A stretch of 64,000 nucleotides of DNA from Hawksworthiomyces lignivorus (GCA_002917075.1 NTMA01000044.1:62001-126000); one strand, 5' to 3'; shown: positions 9,834 to 20,940, counted from the first letter of the stretch. The notes: generated by a model not told the origin, from the letters alone. Translations and numbers: made by a program.

Positions 9834-12800
9834 ATGCGCCTCATCAACGTCAAGACATTCAAGTTGGAGGAGTTCCTTGACTATAAAACGCCTCCCTACG
9901 CTATTCTGTCGCATACTTGGGGATCTGACAACGAAGAGCTCACGTTTCGCGATGTTGAAGAGGGAAAGATCGACAAATCCGCCGTCGGATCGGTCAAGTT
10001 TCGGGGATGCTGCGAACAGGCTGTTAAGGATAACCTCGAATACGCCTGGATTGATACCTGCTGCATTGATAAATCCAACTTGGTAGAGCTCAACGAGGCC
10101 ATCAACTCCATGTTTCGATGGTATAGGCGTGCTTCCGTCTGCTATGCCTATCTCTCCGATGTTCCTAGCAATGATAACCCCCGGAAATATGGATCAAAGT
10201 TGCGGACAAGCCGGTGGTTTGGGAGAGGCTGGACCTTGCAAGAGCTTCTGGCACCTGAGAACTTGAGATTCTACAATTCGGAATGGGGCTACCTAGGGAC
10301 CAAAGGAAGCATGTGGGCCGTCATCGGGAAAATCACTGGTATACCCCGTCAATTCTTGCTGGGCGTCACTGAGTTGCATGCCGCGAGCGTCGCGCAGCGC
10401 ATGTCGTGGGCTGCGCAAAGAGACACGAAAAGGAAGGAAGATCTAGCCTATTGTCTCCTCGGGATCTTCGGCGTAGCGATGCCAATGATCTATGGGGAAG
10501 GTGGCAGTCAGGCTTTCTTCCGGCTGCAGGAACAGATCATGAAGACGACGAGAGATGATTCCATCTTAGCATGGGGCCTCAGCCTCAGCCTCGACGAATC
10601 ACCCGTGAGCGAATCCCAGGTCACAGCTGGGAGAGTTTTGGCGTCCGCCCCATCGGATTTTGCGAATTCGGGGCAGATTGTTTCCCGCGAAACATCCAAT
10701 GCGTCGCTTAAGCCACTTGGCATTTCTGGCGGCAGTCTTGGAGTTCACCTGTCGCTGCTCGCTATTTCTGACGGTACGGCGTTTGGGTTGCTTGGTTGCG
10801 GACTCGAGAACGATACACAACACGTAGTCGGGATCCCCCTTACCAGAATGGCGTCAGCACCGTCTAACGAGTATGTCAGACCAAAAGGACGGCACGCCAT
10901 GCTGCAGCCGATAACCGCATCTAGCGCATTGCCCACGCTCGTTTACGTTAAAAATGACAACCAGAGCAAGAAATCCACAGACACGAATCAACAGTACTGG
11001 CTCTACGATGATGATGCATTTGCCAAACTCAACCTGGACTTGGTAGAGGTGGCGCCCCGATCTTGTTGGCTCAAAGAGCGGGCCTTGATCATGCCGACAA
11101 TCAAGTCTGATGATAATGATACGCATCGAACCCTCGCTCGATTTCGTCACGAAGAAGAAGAAGGGTCCCAGGATTTCATAATCATGCTCGAATTTAAACA
11201 ACCAGGTACTAGCATTAGGCCGCAATGCTGCATTATGACATGCTGTAGAAGCACCTTGTTAGAGGAGCTGGCCGAGAAGCTTCAATACGTGGGGCGACAT
11301 GCGTCTGGGATTAGAAGTGCTAGCAACGGATTGCTCCATCTTCGTATTTCACTAGAGTCCGATGCCCAGCAATCAATTTTTACTATCAAGCCGGAAGCAA
11401 TACCTCACCCCCCAGACGTCACCATCGATGCAACCGCAGAGCTGCAAAAATTAGACGTAACGTTGGAGTTGGTAAGTATTCTGCAGGAAAAGGAGCAGAA
11501 CGATAGGGAAGAGCAGGAATTGATCCCGAAGATGAGGGAAAAAAGTGCACGTTTAGAGCGGATTAAGATAGAGCAGGAGATTGTAGAAGTTGAACTAAGA
11601 AAGCTTGAAGAGAAGAGGGCACGTTTGGTTGAGGAGGAAAGTACTAGAGCTGAAGAGATACGCCGTTTATCTACAAGGCAAGCAGAGATTAGCGGAAAAT
11701 GGGAACATGTATCTGGTCGATTGTCGCAGGCGTGGAAGCGGTGGGACAAGCTCTGGCATGTTGAATGTGGCGAAAACGATTACGAGTTAGAAAGAACAAA
11801 TGGCCAGACGCTGTTGCAATGGGCTATAAATGGAGGGCACGAGGCCGTTGAGCAGCTGCTAGTCAAAGGTGGCCTGGTGTCGCTTCGACAGGCTGTCGAG
11901 AACGGCCACACCAAGTTGGTCAAGCTGCTTCTCGACATAGAGCCCGACGTGGCGGTCGTGGACAACGATGGGTGGAACCCATTGATTGCGGCTTCAAGCA
12001 GGGGATATGTCGACGTGGTTGGGCTACTTCTCGCCAGCGGGGCGAAGGCTGACTTTAAGGACAGCAAATACGGTCGGACGCCGCTCAGCTGGGCTGCCGC
12101 GGGCGGCTGCAAAGGCGTTGTCCAGTTATTACTCGGCACGGGTAAGGTAGACGTCAAATCGAAGGACAAAGGTGGCTGGACGCCGCTGCGACGAGCTGCC
12201 AAAGGAGGACACAAGGCGGTCGTACAGCTGCTGATCGAGTATGGTGCGACCGACTTCGCACACTGGCAGACGCTTCCGGAGCATGGCGGTACCAATTATG
12301 CAGTGGCTTTCTCGCCAGACGGAAAATTGTTCGCATCGGCTTCGGCGGATGGTTGGGTCCGGCTCTGGGATGCGGCCAGCTTCACACACGAGCAGCCGCA
12401 CCATGTTCACCGTAAACAAGTTTACGCTGTCGCCTTCTCGCCAGACAGCAAAACTTTCGCGTCAGCTTCGAGTGATTGCACGGTCCGGCTATGGGACGTT
12501 GCCACCGGTGCGCCCAAGCAGATGCTTCAAAAGCATAAGAGTGCCGTTCGTACTCTCTCCTTCTCGCCGGATGGCGAGACGCTTGCGTCGGCTTCAACTG
12601 ACTACGTAGTCTATATCTGGGATGTGGCCTCTGGCGCACACCGGCGGACGATTCAAGGCGGCAGCCTCGCTTGCGCCTTCTCGCCGGACGGCAAGACGCT
12701 CGCGTTTGGTTCGAATAATTTTGCGATCCAGCTCTGGGGGATGACCAGCAGCTACTTCCAGCGGACGCTTCGAGGACACAGCAGCCTCATTTCCGCCGTC

Positions 12801-13148
12801 GCCTTCTCGCCAGACAGCCAGACGCTTGCTTCAGCCTCGTTTGATTTGACGATCCGGCTCTGGGATGCGGCCAGCGGCACACTCCGGCAGACGGTTCAAG
12901 GGCATCTTAATGAAGTTTACGCCGTCGCCTTCTCGCCAAGCGGCAAAACGATCGCATCGGCTTCAGGTGATCGTACGATCCGGCTCTGGGACGCGGCCAG
13001 CGGCACACACCGACAGACACTTGAAGGGCATCTTAAGGAAGTTTTCGCCGTCGCCTTCTCGCTAGATGGTGAGATGCTCGCGTCCGCTTCGAATGATGGA
13101 ACAGTCCAGCTCTGGGATGCGGATGGTGGTGATGATTATTGGCAATAG
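9834..13148 (+). CDS. HET-domain protein with coiled coil, five ankyrin repeats and seven WD40 repeats
   Basis: One intron-free frame of 1104 residues; the ATG at 9834 starts MRLINV, the usual start of HET proteins. The HET domain (about 1-225) shows PPYAILSHTWG (20-30), WIDTCCIDK (72-80), RGWTLQELLAP (131-141) and YCLLGIFGVAMPMIYGEG near 206-223. HET domains trigger cell death in fungal non-self recognition. Residues 250-530 have no recognised domain. A charged heptad-rich coiled coil follows (about 540-640), then five ankyrin repeats (about 656-808) and seven WD40 units (810-1100), one full propeller, most of about 42 residues and ending LWDAAS or similar. No P-loop or NACHT is visible. The layout suggests a HET effector joined directly to two sensor repeat arrays. 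WD40 units 5-7 are nearly identical, as in repeats evolving together. Confidence 0.92.
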   Translation: MRLINVKTFKLEEFLDYKTPPYAILSHTWGSDNEELTFRDVEEGKIDKSAVGSVKFRGCCEQAVKDNLEYAWIDTCCIDKSNLVELNEAINSMFRWYRRASVCYAYLSDVPSNDNPRKYGSKLRTSRWFGRGWTLQELLAPENLRFYNSEWGYLGTKGSMWAVIGKITGIPRQFLLGVTELHAASVAQRMSWAAQRDTKRKEDLAYCLLGIFGVAMPMIYGEGGSQAFFRLQEQIMKTTRDDSILAWGLSLSLDESPVSESQVTAGRVLASAPSDFANSGQIVSRETSNASLKPLGISGGSLGVHLSLLAISDGTAFGLLGCGLENDTQHVVGIPLTRMASAPSNEYVRPKGRHAMLQPITASSALPTLVYVKNDNQSKKSTDTNQQYWLYDDDAFAKLNLDLVEVAPRSCWLKERALIMPTIKSDDNDTHRTLARFRHEEEEGSQDFIIMLEFKQPGTSIRPQCCIMTCCRSTLLEELAEKLQYVGRHASGIRSASNGLLHLRISLESDAQQSIFTIKPEAIPHPPDVTIDATAELQKLDVTLELVSILQEKEQNDREEQELIPKMREKSARLERIKIEQEIVEVELRKLEEKRARLVEEESTRAEEIRRLSTRQAEISGKWEHVSGRLSQAWKRWDKLWHVECGENDYELERTNGQTLLQWAINGGHEAVEQLLVKGGLVSLRQAVENGHTKLVKLLLDIEPDVAVVDNDGWNPLIAASSRGYVDVVGLLLASGAKADFKDSKYGRTPLSWAAAGGCKGVVQLLLGTGKVDVKSKDKGGWTPLRRAAKGGHKAVVQLLIEYGATDFAHWQTLPEHGGTNYAVAFSPDGKLFASASADGWVRLWDAASFTHEQPHHVHRKQVYAVAFSPDSKTFASASSDCTVRLWDVATGAPKQMLQKHKSAVRTLSFSPDGETLASASTDYVVYIWDVASGAHRRTIQGGSLACAFSPDGKTLAFGSNNFAIQLWGMTSSYFQRTLRGHSSLISAVAFSPDSQTLASASFDLTIRLWDAASGTLRQTVQGHLNEVYAVAFSPSGKTIASASGDRTIRLWDAASGTHRQTLEGHLKEVFAVAFSLDGEMLASASNDGTVQLWDADGGDDYWQ
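12261..13136 (+). repeat. WD40-coding tandem repeats (about 126 bp unit)
   Basis: Seven copies encode VAFSPDG..LASAS.D.T.RLWD-type blades. The fourth is shortened. Copies six and seven share long identical DNA stretches, such as GCCGTCGCCTTCTCG. Such coding repeats expand, contract and exchange rapidly in fungal incompatibility genes. Confidence 0.85.
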
Positions 13149-14131
13149 GCCACTGTACCGGTGGACACATGTCACAGTACCTTATGACCCAATAGGTAGC
13201 AGTCGTGCCAAGCCCACGTCAAAATTCCCACATTAAAAATGAACATCTATTCAGACTCTGAGACAGAGTACAGAAGCTTTCTGAGCTTGCATACGATGGA
13301 GAGGTCACCAGAAATAAGACTAAATAAAAGGGATGAGTTTTAGAGGTTCAATACACACACTGTCCCATTTTACTGCACGTATCACCTACCCTTGCGAAAT
13401 ATCCTAATCATCAGCGACTTCAAATAGCCGTACTTGCATCCACGAAACCACAAAAATTACCGCTAAAACAACACATGCACCTTGGAACTCAAAATTAACT
13501 TCAAAATAGAGAATATATAACAAAATTACATTAAAATATTGCCTAAATATGATATTTGTGTGTGTTTTCGTGAATTATTGCACTTTATTTAAATATTTAA
13601 CCATTGTAATCAAAGTTTTATGTAGTTAACTATGTTTTAATAGTAATTTAATGCATTTTCTGTAATACAATGCTCTCAGTGGTGTTAGTACCTTTTAGTA
13701 ACGAGTAGCGCTTCTGGGCAAGAAGCTGTACTTGTAGTATTTTATTTTTACTGAATTTGTAGTGCTGTTCATTTGCAGTGGCCGACGCTGCGTGTATTAA
13801 ATTCCAAGTAAATGTACCTTCAAAAGTCCAAATCTTACACTAAAGTGTACTACCTACACAAGTATAAAGTACTTATAAGACAAGCCCCTCGTTACAGAAG
13901 ACGCCAAAAATGATGACACATGTCTAGGTACTAGAAACGACTGCCAGAACAACGCCTTTTACCTTTAACCTGCGACTGTCTAGGATTTATTAAGGAGATA
14001 GACAACTGGGCTTTACTGACCACACATGGTGGAGAATTTGTGTCTAGCTCGTCTCTTTTGATGCCGCTTCGAACCCAGCATTCTAAACGACGCACCCTGA
14101 AAAGCGGCACAACGCAATTTAGCTTTACAAC
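13149..14131. other. AT-rich spacer
   Basis: About 1 kb, strongly AT-rich between 13490 and 13760, with no frame resembling a protein. It lies between the HET gene and the Zn2Cys6 gene, both on the plus strand. Confidence 0.45.
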
Positions 14132-16009
14132 ATGGCCACGTTGCGAGCTGAAAAGGCTCGTAGGGCTTGTCGAGCTAAAAAGAGGCGATGTGACAAGCTC
14201 CTCCCGAGCTGTGCGCTCTGCCATCGCTTTGGTCGGCCCTGCGACTACGATGACGCTCCGGATACGCTGCCGACTAAGGCTGAATTCGACGCCATGCAAG
14301 CCCGGGTAAGCGGCCTCGAAAGCCGATTGATATTCCAAGTCTCGGCCATGGACGGCTTCGACTTTGCGTCTCCAGATCTGTCAGTCGGCACAAACACCAA
14401 TCCAGCCATCTCCACTAATATCACCACCGCATCCTCGACTACAGACACTGGCACCAATGTTTTCATCTGCCACAACAGCCAGTTCCCAGCATCGCTGCTT
14501 CTGGACGTCGATTTTTTCAAGTTTATGGACCATAAACTATCACTTCCTAACATTGCTGTTCCGAGCGTAGGAGATCTTTAGTCCTCGCGTTCTGATCACA
14601 CCCCAACTTCGCCCGCTAACTTGGCTCTAGGATGTTCTTACATTACTCACTCAAGATAATATGGTAATCACTACGTGCGACCAATACTTCAGCACAGTCT
14701 ACCAATGGATGCCTTTTATTTCCAAGAAAAGACTAGACCTGGGTATCCCCCTAAAGGAGGGTGGCTCAGACCTAGCCATGCTCTTTCTTGCCATGAGACT
14801 CACTCTTTGCGATGCAGAAGAAGCAAAGAATGGCTCCCTCCATTCCCTCGCCAAAGGTTTCTTGTCCAGTCTCGAATCTGCTGGCCTCGTGTCACTACCT
14901 GGGCTGCAGGCCTCTATCCTTATTGCCTTGTACGAGTATGGCCATGCAATATACCCAGCGGCGTGGATGACTGTGGGAGCCTGCGCGCGGTATGCTCAGC
15001 TCTTGGGACTATCTTGCTCCGCTGGGAACGCGAGTTTCTTAAGAAATCCCGTATGCTTAATATCTTTTCATAGGATCTTATATCTCGCGATTCTAACCAG
15101 CTTCCACAGACCACATGGACCGAAGTCGAAGAGCGGAGGAGAACATGGTGGGCAATCTTCATCCTTGACCGGCTGATTGCTACGGGAAGCCGACGTCCTT
15201 GTGCTCTGGAGCCAACATCTCACGAAGACAGACTTCCTGCGGATGATTATGTTTGGGTAAAGTGTCCCTATGCAAGCGGCCGAGATGCTGCAGGGACCGG
15301 GTAGCTAATACGAGGCCAGGATGCTGGAGACATGGCATCCGCCATTAGCCACCCTGTTTCCACGGATTATCGCGTTCATCAGTCCGGCTTTGCTCGTCTC
15401 TGTCAGGGGATCTTGTATATCGACCGTGCGCAAGCAGTCGCACGAAATCCGTACCCGATGGATGACGACGGCTTGAGACGCATCAAGGCCATGACCGAGG
15501 AGTTTATCAGCTTTTGTGAGATCTTAGAAGACGAGTCCAAGACGACACCTAAACCTCAAATCTCTTTCATTCCTCTTGCGCCAGTCTGTCTCGTCCGCTC
15601 GGCGCTCTTCATTGGGCTTGATCTATTAACCTGCCCAGAGAAGTTAAAGCCCGAGGTTGGCTATAGTCTAGATGGCAGGGCCAAAGGTCCTGAAGAAGTT
15701 GAAATACAGCAGTATGCTATGAAGGTGATTCAAGATATAAGCTCGCAGCTCTATGACACCGCAATGGATATGAGAAACCAGCTCGAGATGCAGGAAGACA
15801 GGCCCGACTACCTGAGAAACATCTGTCCATTTATCATGGACGCAATGTATTGCGCCGCGGTAACATTTAATTGGCTTGCTGGTGAAAGCGGGGAGCCAAG
15901 TCTTCGATCCAACGCCGCGTGCTTGGAGACCTGTATTGAAGCCATTGGCATAAGGTGGAGATTGGGTCAGGCATATAAAAAACTTATCGACGAGCATAAA
16001 GTTTTATAA
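14132..16009 (+). CDS. Zn2Cys6-type transcription factor with an incomplete zinc cluster
   Basis: Four exons (14132-14566, 14631-15050, 15110-15256, 15320-16009) give 563 residues. All three introns (64, 59 and 63 nt) have GT-AG ends, are phase 0, and have GCTAAC/TCTAAC/GCTAAT-type branch points. The N-terminus shows C13-x6-C20-x6-C27-x2-C30-x6-C37, the zinc binuclear cluster without its first ligand: the expected Cys10 is Arg (CGT). The rest includes the fungal transcription-factor middle region with FLAMRLTLCDAEEA, YLQLL-like segments and RRRTWWAIFILDR near residue 290. Such proteins bind CGG-containing sites and regulate metabolic genes. The lost ligand may weaken or abolish DNA binding, yet the long frame is otherwise intact. 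No target can be inferred. Confidence 0.8.
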
Positions 16010-16289
16010 ACGACTACGTTTGGGGCGGGTATGGAATCCTAGAATGAGTATAGCTGTTGACAACAGTCCAGGGTTACAAATGCATATAAAGATTATAACT
16101 ATTGGACTATACTAATATCAACGGAGCACAACACAAAACTGTGATGACGAAAGTGAATTAATAATATTTCAGTTTCTAAAATAATAAACGAAAATTAAGC
16201 TAACTAATAAATTTATTATCATCTCTTTCTAATTACCAATTTTTGTTTGGTTACGTATGTAAGCCACTTTAGGAGCATCAAAATTCTTA

Positions 16290-17577
16290 TCACATATAAG
16301 GTTTTACCGCTGCCTCGCTCCACTCCCAGTATTGCTTCCCGAGAACATGGTCGACCAAATCTTCGCGTGCATTTTCCTTTTTCCCAAAGGGGGCAACTGG
16401 GAAATTAGCCAAGTTAACGTTGGTTCTGTTATGATGGGAAATTCAAAATTTATAACTCACCCCAGCCGCCGCTGTCTTTCAACGTGATTGAAGAATCCAG
16501 GCCGGCAAAAAGTTCTGTGTAGGCGCCGTTCCTAGGTGGGTATGCCATGAGTTTCTGGGAAATGATGATTAGTGCGGCATCATCAGCAGAATGAACAGCG
16601 GACATAAATGACGTACAAACATGGCAAGTTGAATCTTGGGCATGGTCTGCTGCAGATTGGTGACGAGATTTCCGGGGTTCAGGGACTGTAATTGATTTTC
16701 TGTCAGTAGCACGCCGCTTGTTACTCAAAAGATGATCAAACTCACCATGCTAATGATGCCGTCATCTTTGTGTCGACGGGCATATTCAGCTGAGTGGATA
16801 ACATTTCCGGCCTTGCTTCGAGAATACATGTCCCAGGCGCCTTCTTCTTTGTGGTAATCCATGTTGGAAAAGTCAATGGCCGGCATCGGCGCAATGTCGG
16901 CAGCGCCGGACGAGACCCAGACGACGCGAACAGTGTTGATTGGAGCAATCTTAGCTGTGTTCCTCAGTACCGGGGTTAAGAGGTGCGTGAAGAGGAAGTG
17001 AGCCAAGTTGTTGACGCCAAGCTGCAGCTCATAGCTCTGCACAGACTTGGAGCCTTGCGGCGGGACCATGACGCCGGCGTTGTTCCAGAGGACGTCGAGG
17101 CGAGTCTCCTGGGCGAGGAACTCTACGGCAGAAGCTTTGACCGAAGTCAAGTCGTCCAGGACGAGCTTTAAGAAGAGCAACTGGCCTCGCGATTTGGGGT
17201 GGGCCTCTTTGATCTCGTTGATAACCGCGGCCGTCTTTTCCTTAGACCGCGCCGCGAGCCAGACCTTGGCATTGTGTTGGTATAGAATGTCGGCCAGCTC
17301 TTTTCCAATGCCACTTGAAGCGCCTGTGATGAGAAAGACCTAGATAGGGCGAGAGATGCATTAGAATTGCGACGACATGACATGACATGGGAGGCTGGCT
17401 GGCGGGCTGGCTCACTTTGCCGGACTGATCTGGCAGGTTTTTTTCTGTGAGAGCTGCCTTGAAGGCCAGAATGTGCTGCGGCGATATTTTGCCATGATGC
17501 AGAGGAGACGAAGGCGAATAAGTTTTGACTAGATCGCTAATCGATGTTGTTCAAGAGGAGAAGACTTGCATGGTCAT
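16290..17577 (-). pseudogene. Short-chain dehydrogenase/reductase with nonsense codon at codon 9
   Basis: Five exons (17577-17416, 17339-16746, 16685-16617, 16554-16461, 16396-16290) form a complete NAD(P)-dependent SDR of 341 codons, with introns of 76, 60, 62 and 64 nt. The Rossmann motif TGASSGIG, NNAGV, the Ser in VWVSSGAAD and the catalytic Y-S-R-S-K are all present, and the C-terminus ends normally. The N-terminal SPSSPLHHGKI and LPDQSGK segments also fit the family. However, the only in-frame ATGs (17577 and 17571) are followed by TGA at 17553-17551, and no ATG occurs between it and the conserved core. Either the gene is recently dead, or an unseen upstream exon supplies the start, or the base is a sequencing error. 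Confidence 0.7.
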
Positions 17578-18711
17578 TACTTAACGATTCAAAATCTTGG
17601 GTGGAAGCTCTCTCGGTTTTATGTCTTGGGCTCCGATAGTCGACACACCCTAAAATGACACACACCACATTGAGAGATAAACTTCTTTTTTCTTGCGAGG
17701 TCCATGAGTCGGGGATCACAGCAACACGCTCGAACACTTCGGGGCTGTCATTGTGGCCTATTACCGATGCTGGACTCGGATTGTGCGGGTGGGGCCGCAC
17801 GGAGTCCGCCACCAAACGCGGAAAACGCGGCCGCGCCTCACGCGCCTCCACGGCTTCTCCACCCCGCACTCCACCCGTATAGATCGTCAGCAGGCCTTGA
17901 TCCTCCGTCCAGGGAGATTCAATGTGAAAGTTGCCGGAAGAGAGGATTAGCCAATGTTTCAAAGGGGATACAAAACAGTGGCAATATTGTGAACAGCGCT
18001 CTCATGGAGAAGACAAATTCGGACATATTGTCTACATCTCCGAAATCCACAGAGTGTATCTTAATAAAATATGTTTGGTTATCTGGCACATGTTGATCTT
18101 ATATCTTCTCTGAAGGCAACAATGCGCCCAGCTTCTGACTAGAAGTCACTACAATGAGCTGTTATTGGGCCTCAAAAATAGGCCTCAGAAGGATATTACT
18201 TTAAGTCTACGACTGCTGCTCAGCCTTGCATGATTAAATGAAACCTGCTCGTTTTCAAAGAGCCTAATAATTCTCGCATTTTCAACGTCTCTCGTGCACT
18301 TTCAACTTTCTTTTCCTTTGTTCTTAATTTGATAACCTTTCACGGAAGTGAGTTTGAATTTCAAGTCCTGCCTCTGCCATCTATATCTTCCTGCAATTGT
18401 TCCCATCGCAGACATTGCTACGCTGCCTTAGTGCTCGTAATCTGTCCTGTGACTTAGACGGTCATTAATTGCAAAAAACCTGCGTCTTGTCAAAGCTCAA
18501 TTGCGCCGATACATATATCGAATGGTTACTAGGCAATGAGCGGGCCTCCCTACTAGATCCGTAGCAGACAATCTGAATACGAGCAGACAGTGACGTTCAG
18601 CGGAAGATGATGTACTCCGGTTCGCATATTTGACAGAGATTAAGTGGTATCATACAAGTCCCCTGAACAGTTGCATCAAGCGACTTGTGTCTTCAAGTCT
18701 AATGGCAAGTT
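17578..18711. other. Spacer without recognisable gene
   Basis: It lies between the dehydrogenase start and the 3' end of the minus-strand Zn2Cys6 gene. A minus-strand frame across 17537-17962 is free of stops, but its residues look non-coding and match no family I know. Confidence 0.4.
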
Positions 18712-20418
18712 TTACGTTCCTCCAATAATGTTCAGCCCCTCATGAAGTCTCTTTGCGATACCATCCGCCGTCATAGTAGGAAGCCGGGGCTCAAAGCCAG
18801 AATCCCCTCTAAAATCAGTGAAATCTTCGATTGGAAGACGCATTAAAATCGTGACACGAATAAATTGTTCACGAATCCAGTCACATTGCTGAGGTCGCAA
18901 TGCACATGTTACGATCCACCCGTCCTCGCCAGCAAATAAATTTAGTAGTTGGCTTAATGGACCCATGATATGCCATGCTCCTTGCGCGATTACGTGACGC
19001 CTGTGTTCACTTTTGGACATGACATGCTTATGCTTTAGTCTGCGGTGCCCTGGAGAATGCGGAGGAAGTGAGTGGTAGCAAGGGAAGCGGACTGTCCGGT
19101 CCGAGAAGTCGGCGATATTCGAAGGACGTGCTCGGTTTCCAAGGAAGAAAGGGATAGTGAAGCATATGTCGTCAATCAAGCGCTGTACGATCTCTTGACA
19201 GTGTGCGTAACTCGTTAAATCTCCATATCCGGGGTCGCATTCCAAAGGCGACACGAGATTATTTTGATGTAGGGTAAGGAACATGTGTGTAAGCATCAAG
19301 CGGTACCACCGCCACAAGTTCCATATAGAGGCTACCTGACATGAGGGATAGACGTCACATTGTTCCAGGTAGCTGCTGATCGATAGGTCAAAATCTTGGC
19401 CGCTGAGAAGCCTCAGAGGATGCCAATCATCCGGCACACTTTTAGTCCAGGCTAATAAGCGTTCATGAACATGCAGGCCGTCCTTGAACCAGGTGGTTAT
19501 GCTATAATGAGAAGGCGACAGCGAGCTGCTCTTGGACATTCGTATGAACCTGGCACGCAGGTCAGCAATGCTTGCCCCCAGCTCGTCAAGGATCGAGCTC
19601 GGATTAGGCAGCACATTTGCATGGCTACGTCTCGCCTGCGCCAGTGTCTGCTCTGACAACGATCTGCCTTCACGCAGCGCTAGTGAGACCTCGAGATGAA
19701 TCAAGTATCTTGCCATATACCCTGTGTATCTGGCCACTGGTTGGTCGAGTTTGGACTGGGTCAATGGAAGCAGGGACAACGCGCCATTGTAATGGTGACG
19801 TAAAACCGCTCGCCTGCTAAAGACGCTGGATGTGTTTTCGTACCAATGTAAAACTAATGCCGTCAGAATTGTGCTCGGTTTGCTTCTTTCGATAGGGTCT
19901 TGTATCGCTTCTCGCAGTCGTGTGAGGCTATAATTGAGATTTTTATCTGGTGATAAAAAGGCTTTCGGCCCATCCACCCAAAGAGCGAAATATTTCGAAG
20001 CAACAGTCGTAATAGCAGTAGACAAGGCCGAATCTTTGGACTCTTTGCTGAGCAGCGGTATTATGACTTCAAAAAACCCATGTGAGGAGTCAAGGCTGCG
20101 ACCAGCAACGCAGTCGCCTAAAAAGAACGAGGCGGCATTACTCTCTAAAGTTGACGATACAGCCGGCAACGGAGAGCCCAGGCGAAGTTGTCGTTCTTCA
20201 TTTTCGGCTTCGCTTACAACGTCATCCGCTTGCCGAATGAACATGCCGGGAAATTTGTGGCTTTGGTCTCTGATCTTCAATTGTCGCGGTAGCTCTTCAT
20301 AACCCTCACACCGTCTCCCGAGCTTCAGGCACCGGTGGCACTCAGGCTTCGTCTCGTCGCACTTTACGCGTCGCTGTCTGCACGTGTGGCATCGTCCAGA
20401 GGGCCCGAGGTTCACCAT
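18712..20418 (-). CDS. Zn2Cys6 fungal transcription factor
   Basis: A single exon of 568 residues. I chose the ATG at 20418 because MVNLGPSGRCHTCRQRRVKC places the cluster at its usual distance from the N-terminus; an in-frame ATG at 20448 would add ten residues. All six zinc ligands are present: C10-x2-C13-x6-C20-x6-C27-x2-C30-x6-C37. The remainder is the mostly helical regulatory region of the fungal-specific family, with the WRWYRLMLTHMFL segment typical of its C-terminal half. Such proteins bind paired CGG triplets and activate or repress metabolic genes. It is transcribed away from the damaged hydrolase gene on the plus strand. Its targets are not visible from sequence. Confidence 0.88.
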   Translation of the reverse strand: MVNLGPSGRCHTCRQRRVKCDETKPECHRCLKLGRRCEGYEELPRQLKIRDQSHKFPGMFIRQADDVVSEAENEERQLRLGSPLPAVSSTLESNAASFFLGDCVAGRSLDSSHGFFEVIIPLLSKESKDSALSTAITTVASKYFALWVDGPKAFLSPDKNLNYSLTRLREAIQDPIERSKPSTILTALVLHWYENTSSVFSRRAVLRHHYNGALSLLPLTQSKLDQPVARYTGYMARYLIHLEVSLALREGRSLSEQTLAQARRSHANVLPNPSSILDELGASIADLRARFIRMSKSSSLSPSHYSITTWFKDGLHVHERLLAWTKSVPDDWHPLRLLSGQDFDLSISSYLEQCDVYPSCQVASIWNLWRWYRLMLTHMFLTLHQNNLVSPLECDPGYGDLTSYAHCQEIVQRLIDDICFTIPFFLGNRARPSNIADFSDRTVRFPCYHSLPPHSPGHRRLKHKHVMSKSEHRRHVIAQGAWHIMGPLSQLLNLFAGEDGWIVTCALRPQQCDWIREQFIRVTILMRLPIEDFTDFRGDSGFEPRLPTMTADGIAKRLHEGLNIIGGT

Positions 20419-20940
20419 ATCGGCGGATTGGAGAAATTTCTTTTCCAAAGAGATAAACTTTTTTCAGGCAATTTCTTTGCGAGCTTCCTCATCTGTGTTG
20501 GCCGCAGGAAGCTTCGTTATATGCAGAGTGTGTGTAATTCAGTGCTCGTCACTCTCACGCAGGGGTGACCTAGGGATGATGTTGATAGGATCTTGAAAGA
20601 AGCTGGTTGTTACGTAGAATCGGAATGTTAGTGGGATTATTTAGCCCCTTTGAGACCTAGGCTTCCATGAAAAATAAACGCTGGGACACGCGATCTACAA
20701 AACTTAAGCTTACGTACTCATGCATCGCTAAAATCTTGCCTGTTTTGGCTAGCACCGTCCCTCTAATACGGTGGAATATTCACCAGTGCCAAGACGAGCC
20801 TTGAGAGTCTGATATACAAACACCTGCTCGAGACTGCCAGAATCGCGATAACAAAAGTAAGACATCTAATTTCAATCCACAAGTCTATCTCAACCAAGAA
20901 ACAAACTCTATCCCACAGGTCACTTTTCTCCCGCTTACCA
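20419..20940. other. Spacer between divergent genes
   Basis: It holds the promoter of the Zn2Cys6 gene and the region upstream of the decayed hydrolase. No gene, RNA or repeat recognised. Confidence 0.4.

Noticed and set aside
17578..17962. Possible long N-terminal exon for the dehydrogenase
   Set aside because: Joining it needs a 44-nt intron and adds about 125 residues without resemblance to SDR N-termini; the ATG at 17577 with a TGA is simpler.
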